In this document: piece after piece, positions 12,206-24,200 of the stretch
Layout: each line of letters starts with the position of its first letter
Position numbering within the stretch: the stretch's first letter is position 1
DNA from: Sipunculus nudus
Lineage: Eukaryota; Annelida; Sipuncula; Golfingiida; Sipunculidae
Length of the DNA stretch: 64,000 nt
Reading direction: 5' to 3'
Assembly: GCA_026874595.1 (NCBI GenBank)
Contig: CM049308.1
Location: 80,896,124-80,960,123, forward strand
Translations under genes and position numbers: made by a program
The notes under the pieces: generated by a model
Told to the model about the DNA's origin: nothing
Database searches by the model: none
The model's input: the letters and a program-made list of their open reading frames with translations, nothing else

Positions 12206-15200
12206 GTAAGTTAGTGCTTTTAATTCTTTGACTGTAAAAGCACACCATATCAAAGTACTTTATTTAGGGTACTCATTTGTGATAAGCATCAAAGAAAGTT
12301 CACAAGTTAAGATTTTAAGAAGGAACATAGATCATTTTTAGCTCAGTTGACTATAAGCCATCTGAGCTATACTCGTGGTCCTTTGTCCGTTGGCTGTCCC
12401 TCTGTCCGTCCGATAAACTGGCACGTTTTAAAACCATTGGACCTACTAATCTGAAATTCGGCATACCTTTAGAAGTCCCCAAAATCTCCTAACATACCGA
12501 AAATTGGGTCACTAGGACTTTCCTTTGAATTATTAAGGAAAAACCTACGTCTTCCATTAAAAACCCATTGTTACACTTCAAGACTGCCTAATATCAAAAC
12601 CACTGACCTGATATTTATCACTTTTCATATATATATTCCTCTATATATTTCCATTTTTCTATTTTTGTATATGTACATACCAGAAATTAGATAAGTAATT
12701 TTTAAATTCTTTAAGTAATCGACCCGAACATAATGCACTTTGTAAAAATTCAGAAAATATATTTTCTCCCTTAACTTGAGAATGGCTGAAGTTAGAAACT
12801 TTTTTTTCAGGTATTTTATTATATTTAATCAAGATTCAATTGTTTACCCAAAATTAGATCTGAATTTTTCAAATTTTATAAGTTATTAGCATATATATAA
12901 AATCAGTACCTTAAATTTTGCCAGGAATTGACCATGGCACATTTTTTTCCTGTAACTGCTGTGGATTTAATTCTCACAGCATGTTATTATTAGCATTTCA
13001 TCTGTTAACATCTGAAATTTGAAACCAGTTGATCAAAAACAGTAGATTTTATTCAAATTTTCAAGCACCTTGTCACATATTGTTTACATCAAGCTAATGT
13101 TATGCAGTTTGCTAGAGCTCAGCTCCCTAGCTTCAGGTCTAAGTTCCTTAAATTTGGAATACAGTTAGATGTCTCCAAAATCCCCTATCATGCCAAGAAT
13201 TTGGTCACTAGGACTTAATTCCTTTGAGATATTAATGAAAAAAACTTCATTTTTCCATTAAAAACTGGGCATTGTTACATTTTAAGACTGCCTAATATCA
13301 AAACCACTGATCTGACTTTGATCATATATAATATACATATTTTTCTATACATTCGCTATGTACATGCCAGAAATGATGTCAGTATTGCATATTTTTAGCT
13401 CAGCTGACTATAAGTTATCTGAGCCATAGTCCTGGTCCATTGTCTGTCCTCCGTCCGTCCGTCTGTCCGTCTGTCCGTCCGTAAGACTGGCACGTTTCGA
13501 CACCATTGGACCTACGAATCTGAAATTTGGCATAGTTAGATTTCCCCAAAATCTTCTACTATGCCGAAAATTGGGTCAATAGGACTTTGTTCCTTCGAGA
13601 TTTTAAGGAAAAACCTAAATTTTTTATTAGAAATCTATTTTTACACTTCAGGACTGCCTAATAACCACTCATCTGTTTTTTTTCATATTTACCAAAAATA
13701 TTACTTTATATAGTTTCTATGTACATGCCAGAAATTAAGTCAGTATTATTTAATTTAAAACAGTTATGGGCCCAAACATAATGGACTTTGTAAAAAAATC
13801 AGGAAAGATATTTGGTCACTTAAGACCAAAAGTGTTAAAGGTAGGGACTTTTTTTCAGTAATACAACTTTAATTAATCAAAATTTAATTGTATACCAAAA
13901 ATTAGATCAAAATCTGTTCAATTTTTTTATATATTGGCAAAAATATAAAATTGGTACCTTAAATTTTGCCCAACTTTGGCCCCGGTAAAGTAAGTACTGT
14001 GGATTTAATTTTCACAGCATGTACACATAAGGATTTAATCTATTAAAATCTGAAATTTGAAAATAAAAGCTGCAAAATTAGGCTAGTTATTGAATTTTTT
14101 TAGGCTCTTGTTGTATTCCCTTACATTGTCAAGCAGTCCACTTTGATGACTGTAGACCATTCAGTGCACATCTCTATGCTCCCCAGGCTGTTGGCATAAT
14201 GTTAGATGTCCCCAAAATCTCCTACCATACCAAAAATTGGGTCATTAGGACTTTGTTCCCTCGAGATATTAAGGAAAAACCTCCTTTTTCTATAAAAAAA
14301 AGCCATTGGTACACTTCAAGGCAGCCTAATATCAAAACCACTGATCTGTTTTTGATCATATTTAGTATTCACATTTTTTCGTACATTTTCTATGAACATA
14401 CCAAAAATTAGGTCAGTATAGGGTATTATTTTGAATTTATGGGCCAAAATATAATGCAATTTTTAAAAATTCAGGAAATATATTTACTCACCTAACATGA
14501 GAATTGCTGAACCTAGAGACTTTTTTTTCAAGAATATAACTATTTAATAAAGATTCAATTGTTTACCCAAAATAAGATCTGAATTTTGCAAATTTTTCAA
14601 GTTATTTAGCATAAATAAAAAATCAATAACTTATATATAAACTTAAATTCATTATTCCCTTGAAAGTGAAAAAAAGGTATTAGTCAATTCTATCCACTTG
14701 CCTGTCCATCTGTAAATTTTCATATGCATCACAGTATCTCAAAACCTTTACTGTTTTTCTTCATGACAGTCTTGTCAGAGTATTAGTTTGCAATCATATA
14801 TTTAGATCTTTACTATAACCAAGTAGTAGGGCCCCTTTCCTCTTAGCTTTTCATATTCTTATATAAATGAAAAACATTACAATAGAATATTTCTACATCC
14901 ACCTTCGTGCTGCCCTCACTTTTCCCTTCTCCGAACCCCATCCCAAAGTCAGCCTCAGTAAGCAAGAACAAGATGTATCAGATATATTCATACTTTAATT
15001 TTTATGTATAACTATTCGTCCATAGGTACCTATGTACATGCCAGAAATTATGTCAATATTGTGTAATATGTAGACATAGTGGGCGTCACTGTCAAACTGA
15101 AAGCTTGCAGACTACCATACACTTTAGATCCTTCAACAAATAGCCTTATCATCATTCTACTACTGCTTATTCCTGCTATCATTGCATTTATATTTGCTCA

Positions 15201-18200
15201 AATATATCACAATTTCGAACCCCTCCTAAATAAATAAAAAATAAACCACTATATTTTACTCTATTAATCCATCAGTCAGGTAATTTCATTTATCATTTAC
15301 TCACATATTACATTACATTCCTTTATAATAGCCCAACATGTCCATGATATTCATAAACTTTATCGCCACGATATAGTATCACAGTGGAGAAACATTTATA
15401 GTCCAATCACGATCAGCTGAGCTCCGTGACCCATGGGTCCCTTGTTTTAAAGTTATGGGCCCGAACATAATGCACTTTTTAAAAAATCAAGAAATATATT
15501 TACTCACCTAAGATGAGAATTGCTGAAGCTGGAAACATTTTTTTCCAGGAATATAAATTTATTTAATCAAGATTCAATTGCTCACCCAAAATAAGATCTG
15601 AATTTTGCAAATTTTTCAAGTTAGGCAAAAAAAAATTAAAGGTATGGTTCTCAGGCACCGCCCGCATCAATTTTAAACCCCCGCATCAAAAATTTTTATT
15701 TTGATTTTCAATAAAAACTTTCCAATTTTGAGCTGCTGCCTCTCCCACATTTCTTTCAAGAAGATAAAACCATACAATTTCTTTTGTTCTGTAGTGCTTT
15801 TACTTATTTAGCAAAATAAAACTGTTATTTTCATGCTTTTCTCTTATTATTTGACATTTTTATCGAAACATACCAAAAAATTTAACATTAAAAAAGCGCC
15901 CGCCCGCATTGATTTCTGAAAAAAAGTGCCTGAGAACCATATCTTTTTTTTATTTTGGCCTTATTAGCATAAATAAAAAATCAGTATCTTAAATTTTGTC
16001 CAACTTTGGCAATGGCACATTTTTTCCCTGTAAGCACTGTTGATTTAATTTTCACAGCATATATACATAAGGATTTAATCTTTTAAAATCTGAAATTTCA
16101 AAGGAATGGATTGAAAAGAGTAGCTTTTATTCAAGTTTTCATACACCATGTGAAGTGTTGTTTACATCTAGCTCACCTAGTAGTACAGCCTTCACTTGCA
16201 TCATGTAACCCACCCCAGCAGCTTGCCTAGGCTCAGCTTGGCCACTACTAGCAGGCTTCCCCCCTGCCTGCACCCCCCCCCCCCCTCAGATGGTGCATAA
16301 ACTATATGAATGTTATTATTTTCTGTATTTGATTCATTCTTATTCTAGGCTATGCTAAATTTTAGATTTTGTATTGTACCACCAGGGTTACAATGATTCA
16401 AGTGTACATTTTATTGTGTCCACAAAGTGGTGTATTGCTATGAAAGTGTGGATGTTCATCAGATAAGTAATTCCTTACTTGAGAAGAGTAAAAACTTCAC
16501 CAGGTGTGAAATTGACTATTAATTCCAGTAATAAATTAAAACTGGGAAAGTAATTAGCACAATGATATTGTTTGTCCCTCATTCAACCAACAGTGTGTAT
16601 ACTTTATTTAAAAAGATGTTTTATTTTATCAAATTTACTGAATCTTTTATTTTATTTAGTTAAATAAGATTAAGCATGTACTGAAAACTCCAATGTGCAA
16701 AACTTTTTTATTAGTGATTCAAGGAATAATCTTGTAGATGCCATGTTGTGGCGTTATTTTCTTTTTTAAATTCAGTTTAAACATTAATGATTTAAAGATA
16801 ATAAAAATTTATGTGTATGCATAATAAGACCCAATATGAGCTACACTCTGCAACTTAGAATTCTAATATTTTAACTTATATTTTCAATGTTTTTTAATAC
16901 AAATTTATAAAACTTGTAAATAAAAAAAAATAATCAGATAAAAACTATTTTAATGGAAAAAGGTGGATATGCTTAAATAATAGGCTTATAAACTTAAATG
17001 CATTATTCCCTTGAAAGTGAAATAAAGGTATTAGTTCATTCTGTCCACTGGCCTGTCCATCTGTAAATTTTTCATATGCATCACAGTTTCTCAAAACTTT
17101 TACTGTTTTTCTTCATGGCAGTCTTGTCAGAGTATTAGTTTGCAATCATATATTTAGAACTTTACTATAACCAAGTAGGAGTTCCTCTTTCCTCTTAGCT
17201 TCTCATATGCTTATATAAATGAAAAACATTAAAATAGAATATTTTGCATTTGCAAAAATTTCAAACTTAAGCTGAACGCCGTGACCCATGGGTCCCTTGT
17301 TATTGATATGCTGCATTGGATGATCCAGCTGAGATCCTGAGAAACCTCTCTGTGTTTTTATTTTTCACAGGGCACAGCTATTCCATGGTTTGCTGCCAAG
17401 GTAACTGGTGAGATCAATATTTGGCTTATGCTTTTCTCCATTGGTGCCAGGTTGGAAGGCCTTCTCATGGAAACCAAACTCCCTGCTGAAGGGGAGCTTG
17501 TCTTTGCCAAAATGCCACTTGAAGTGGGGTAATTCTATTTTTATTTCTAACTTAACTTTAGTTGATAGCTAATTTTGAAATCTAACATCAAATGTTGGTA
17601 GTGAACAAGTGACCACTCATCCCTTAAAAAAGTTGACGCTGATGTTCAAAAAAGTAAACTGATATTTCTGGTGAAAAATTCATATAAAAACAACTATCAC
17701 ATAAGTGATGTCACATAAGTGTGTTGGTTGCAAATTTCTACATGAAACAGATGGACAAACTGTGTGGGAATCTGCTCAGTCATTCCCAAGAGAAGATGAT
17801 AATGGTTAGATAAAAGCCAACGCCAGAGTGACAGGTTGTGCATGGTTGGATACTTCTCAAAGATCGGGAGGGTCAAAGGTCATCCAATAACAAAAGGGCA
17901 TCAGCCATATATGACCATGTAAAAATATTTAATAAAAAAAGTACATTTAATGGTTCCCTAATCATAACAGCCCTGAAAGGGTCTTATTCTGTTCCTGAGG
18001 TTGCAGAAATCATCCATGGGGTATCCATGAAAAACTTTTTTAGCTAACCTGTGAGCTTATGCGATGGCACAGTGTCATCCCTCCGCCATCTGCTGTTGTC
18101 CGTTTGTTAACCCATTCTATCTCAAAAACCTTTAGAGCTAGCATCACCAAATTTTATGCAAAAAAAAATCAGTCATCTAAACAGCTCTATCAGATTTTGC

Positions 18201-21200
18201 TTATTTATTCGCTTTCTGCATTCACTTAGATTTTATAAGGAAAAAGCTAAAAAACCTTAAAAAATCTTCTCTCTGAAACTGTCCAGCCAAATTGTTCAAT
18301 ATTTCACAGAAATAATTTCTGAAACCATCTCTCAAGTTGTTTGAATGGCCCTAGTTCGTTGATTTTTTGGCCAAGTTACAGGAAGTTGAACTTAGTCATT
18401 TGGCCAAAAAAGGATACTAAAATGACAATATCAGAAACGGCTGGAGCTATCATCACCAAATTTATGCAGATGTTGGTCACATGACACATATTTAAAATTT
18501 AGGTATTGCTGGTGCCACCTCCATCAACCTTTCCTGTCCTAGGGTCATCAGTCATCAGTACATTAAACCATAATTTCTCAGGAATGGTGGGAACTAGCAT
18601 CCTTAAATTTTATGCAAAACTCTGTCACTTATCAAATTTTTTAGGGATTGAGCTTTTTATGGTGCCACCTGCATTAACTTACATTTAAAAAAGCTAAAAT
18701 TACCTTTGAAAATCTTCTTCTCTGAAAACATTCAGCCAAATGGTTTAATGTTTCATAAAAATGATCCCAGAGATGAGCTCTTTCAAGTTTGTTCAAATGA
18801 TTTGGTTAGATGAATTTTGGCTGAGTTACAGGAATTTTAACTAAGTCATTTGGCCAAGTAAGCATACTAACATTTTTTTTTTTTTAATTTTTTTTTTTTA
18901 TTTTTATTGCACTCCACAAAATATACATCAAATGTACATATAACACATTATACCAAAACAGAAACAATACATTATAAGAGTATTTTAGACACAACTGCTT
19001 TATGGACGATTCTAAGTTCATCAAATGACTGGGATACTAAAACATGTAAAACACTAAACCACCCCTAGCTTATCATTTCATGATTTTTTAAATACATTGA
19101 CCATCGTTTTCTAAAACTTTCTAATTTCTCATTCTTTTCCGCTACTTTGTATTCAATTCTTACATATTCATATAAAAAATTTCTAAATCCTTGTATGTTA
19201 GGCTTCTGATTATTAATTCTACACTGGTCAATATATCTTTTAGCCTGGATTATAATTACATTATACATATCACTTTCATCAATAGAGCCATAAAAAACAA
19301 CTTACTTCTCTAATCTTAATTCTATTAGCTGGTCAGTACACCAAGTCTTCAAATCCATCCAAAATTTTTTAGTTAGTCTACATTCCCAAAATAAATGGTT
19401 AATTGTTTCTACCTCACCCTTACAAAACGTACAATAATCAAAATCCTGAATTTTCCATTTCATAAGCCAATAATTGTTCACTAATATATTATTGAGAAAT
19501 TTATATTGAAATATCTTCGATCTTGTATCATACAGTACTCTGTGAGGAAGTGTATAGATACTAGTGTAATCATCTGGTGTGTTTATTATATATTTTGATA
19601 TCTTTGGCTTGGTGGGTTGCACAGAACATATTTTATTTCTTAATACCTGGTAAATTTTATGTGATTTCAATTTATTCAATGGTACAACAGTTTCTTGAAT
19701 TTTAACATGTAAATTATGTGCTATATAATCTTCAGATTCCTTATCATCTTCAAACTCAATCATATTAATTTGATCTGTAACTGCCTTGCATTGTTTCATT
19801 ACTAATGTTATTAAAACATACCAGTCAATAAAATAAATGCTACTTAACCCTTTGGATTTCCAGTATTCAAAAGACAGAACATGGTTCTGTACATCAAATA
19901 AATCTTGAACCTTTTGCATTCCCACTTTATAGAAATGTTCCCAATAGAATGTTTTCTTATTAAATGCAAAGTGCTTATTATGCCATAGATATTGTTCTTT
20001 TTAATTTTCCTCTGCATAATAGTCTAGCTTTAAAAAGTACCAGCTCTGCATCACCTCTCTGTAAAATTCATTTAATTTTTCTAAGGCTAATAACTTGGGT
20101 TTGTAGTTGCAGTTAAATAGTAAGTGAATATCACTACATATTTTCTTTAAGTTGTAAATCCATAATACTTTCCAGGGGCCATTTTCACACTGAAAAAATC
20201 TTTTGATTCAACCTATTCTGGAAGCCAAAAAAAGTGACTGCAAATGTGGAACATTCAGACCACCATTTTCTATTTCTTGCACTAGAACAGACCTTTTTAT
20301 TTTCTCTTTTCCACCATTCCACAGAAAAGAAAATATAATCTTATTTAGTCTATTTACATATTTCTCTGATATATTATTATTACTGAAATAATAATTAAAT
20401 TTAGATATTATATATGTTTTTATAATTTGAATTTTCCCTTGCAATGTCAGATTTCTTTGTTTCCAAAGCTGTAGAGTATTTTTTGTTTGTTTTAATTTAT
20501 CTTCCAAATTCAGCTCTTTACACTGTTGTTTATCATATGATATATACACTCCAAGAAGTTTGATTGGTTTATCAGGCCAGTGAATTCCAAATGGTTTTAA
20601 TTTACTATTTTTAGATTTACCTATCCATAAACCTTCTGATTTTTCTAGGTTTAATTTAAGCCCACTGAATTCTCCAAATGAGTTAACCTGTTTTAAAAAA
20701 TTGCTGCCTGATGTCTTATCTGAAAGAATTGCAATTGTATCATCAGCATATTGTAAAAGTTTAACTTGTTCCTGCCCTATTATAATTCCTTTAATGGCTG
20801 GATCATTCCTTATTCTGATAGCTAAAATTTCGATGGCTAATATAAAAAGATAGGGGGACATAGGGTCCCCTTGTCGGACTCCTCTTTCCACTTTAAAATA
20901 ACCAGAGGTTGTGCCATAATTAATTATGCAGCTGCTTATATCATTATATAAAAGCTTTATCCAACGTAAAAAGGTCTCTGAAATTTTAAATTTTTTTAGT
21001 GTGGCTAGCATGAAAGTCCATTCTAAAGAATCAAAAGCTTTTTCCATGTCTAATGCAATAATCATACCGGGTATTCTTTTATCTTTCGTATATTCAAGCA
21101 AATCTTGAACAAACCTTATATTTTCACCGATAAATCGATTTTTCACATAACCAGTCTGATTAGAGTGTATTATTTTAGGTAGGAGCTTTGAAAGTCTAAT

Positions 21201-24200
21201 AGAAAGTGTTTTAGCCAAAATTTTATAGTCTGTATTTAAAAGTGATATAGGTCGCCAGTTTTTTAATAAAGTACGGTCTTTATTTTTATCTAATAGAGTG
21301 ATTACTGCTTGCCTCTGGGATGTGGAGAGTTTACCCTCCTCAAACGATTTATTATAAGAACTGACTAATAAGGGACCAACTTGTGGCCAAAATTTCAAAT
21401 AGAATTCGATAGGTAGACCATCATTTCCTGGGCTCTTATTTTTTTGAATGATTTTACTGTATTATACAATTCCTCTGTTGTTAATGGTTCACACAAAAAG
21501 TTATTATCTTCTTGTGATAGATATGGGGTATTTATATCTGATAAATATTTTTCAATCTGTTCAAGTGACTTACTGTGATTTGATGAATACAATTTGCAAT
21601 AAAATTCTTTTTCCAAACAAAGTATTTCATTTGGAATTATAGTATATTCTCCATTATCCTTTCTTAGTTTTCTCATCCATTTTCTGACTGCATTATATTT
21701 TTCTAAATTATAAAAATATTTACTACTTTTTTCTCCTTTTTCAAACCAAGTGACTTTTGATCTCAAAATAAGTCCTTCTGTTTTATAATTATCTATCTCT
21801 TCCAGTTCTTCTTTTATTTTTTGTATTTTTTCAATAATACTTATTTCTGTCTCTGCATCTGAATTTACCAATTTAGTTTGGAGAATTTTCAATTCATCAA
21901 ATAAATCATCTTCTCGTGCTTTTGTAAATTTCTTTGCTTCTTTACCCTTTTTGACATATAAATCTCTGAGCTTATACTTAACATACTCCCATATCTTAAT
22001 ATTATTTGTGTTTTCACAAGATTCATTTGACCATGTATGTATAGATTCAACTATATGCTTAGTTATTTGGTCCTCACTAAGTAGAAACTTGTTTAGCTTC
22101 CAATAACCTTTACCCCTCTTTGTAGTATATAGAGGGTCTGTACATATAACTAATTTAATAAAAGAATGGTCAGACTTTATATATGGAAATAAATCAGCTT
22201 TTACGACATAATCTTGAAACTGTTTTGTAATTAACCAATAGTCTAATCTAGATGATATATTTTCATTTTTAGTTCTCCAAGTATATTCCTTTTTATATGG
22301 ATTTCTTGTTCGCCAAATATCCAATAAATTATGCTGATCCATCATATCATTTATAGCTTTCCTTACAGAGTCTTTTAGGCATAGTGCACCACCTCTCCTG
22401 TCTAACTTTACATTAAGAGCTACATTGAAATCGCCTCCAATGAGAACTACATCATTAAGTGTGACATATTCTTGCAAAATTTTGTTAAGATTCTTTAAAA
22501 AAGAAATTTGATTTGTGGTATAATTAGGAGCATAAACATTAATGATAATATATTGAAGGTTTTCAATTGCCAATTTTATGACTAAAATTCTACCATCTAT
22601 GGAACTGTGTAATAAGCTAACACTATCTACATGTAACTGCTGTCTTAAAAGTACTGCTGTTCCTCGACTATTTGTTGTCCCATGTGAATAGAATACCTGT
22701 CCACGCCACTCATTCCTCCAAATATTTTCTATATTTAGACAGCTATGAGTTTCTTGTAAAAGTAAAACATCACAGTGTTCTTTTTTTGCCCACCTAAATA
22801 CCGACCTTCTTTTTAATCTGTTTTTAAGTCCTCGGACATTTAAACTTAGCAACTTCAAAATTGTGTCTGACATTCAAGGTGTCTGTGTAACATGGTAAAT
22901 ACTATGTGGAGTGAAATTATGAAAAAGAATAAATAACACAAATCATAACCTAAACCTAAACTATCCAACCCCTCAGTGAGTGTTAACCTCACTAAACACA
23001 ACAACATAATTACATTGGAGATCTGCTGCTCCCACATGGTTTTGCAAGTATGGGACCAGACAGCAGCTCCTTGGAGAACACAACCACACAGAAGCTTGTG
23101 TCCTCCAGAACAAGATAGTATCTTATGTCCTGTCTGAAATATATATAGACTTGAAGTTAACCAATTACTAATTATAAGATACCCACTTGTTAACTGTCAA
23201 TCACAATATCTAGCAGTGAAACAAAGATTAAAGAACCTTTACACTACGACGATGGATTAGTTGTGACAGTTTGTGTGGTTTGACGACTATAAGATCACAG
23301 CGCTCTTTAATCCATTATTGCAACAAACTGATAAAATATTTCACTCTTTCTTTAAATGTATAGGATTGTTCAAATAGTTAAACTTAAATGTTAATAGTTA
23401 AATGACAAAGCCTTGTTACACATATCTTTGACGATCTAGTAGAGCTTTATGAAAATTGGCATATGTCTCCTATTTTAATATTTTACTGTCTTATGTAAAA
23501 CTATCCGTGAGGTAGATTTTGAAATATTCCACTCTTTCTTTAAATTTAAAATCCTCTTACAGGATTGTTCAAATAATTAAACTTAAGTGACAATATCATG
23601 GTACACATATCTTTGACAACCTAGCAGAACTTTATATACCTCATATTTTAATGTTTTACTGTGTTATGTAAAAATATCCTTGAGGTATCAATTGTATACT
23701 AAATGGTATCACCTTATACCAGGACTATGACTATGACAACATGACAGAAATACAAAGTATATTAAATAGTAAATGCATAATCTATCTCACTTCTCAGTGA
23801 TTTCCAAATGACATTGTAGAACAGCGATGTATGCCATTGATATCACAGTACACCAGTTTACAGTACACCAAATAATTAAACTTAAGTGACAAAACCTTGT
23901 CACACATATCTTTGACATCCTAGCAGAAATTAATCTACCTCATATTTTAATGTTTTACTGTGTTATGTAAAAATATCCTTGAGGTATCAACTGTATACTA
24001 AATGGTATCACCTTATACCAGGACTGTTACTATGACAACATGACAGAAATACAAAGTATATTAAATAGTAAAATGCATAATCTATCTCACTTCTCAGTGA
24101 TTTCCAAACAACATAGTAGAACAGTGATGTATGCCATTGATATCACAGTATACCAGTTCACAGTACCCAAATAATTAAACTTAAGTGACAAAGCCTTGTC

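Larger units (their letters stand above)
12335..17301. mobile_element. Hairpin-headed repeat element copy 3 (outer, split by copy 4)
   Basis: Head TTTTTAGCTCAGTTGACTAT at 12335, three successive monomer markers (12462, 13155 and beyond), tail GCCGTGACCCATGGGTCCC ending 17301. It is interrupted at 13391 by copy 4 and resumes at 15447 (AAAGTTATGGGCCCG, compare TTAAGTTATGGGCCC at 5329). The right half also hosts the MITE at 15624-15960 and a C-run near 16270. It lies entirely in the intron between exons a and b. Confidence 0.85.
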
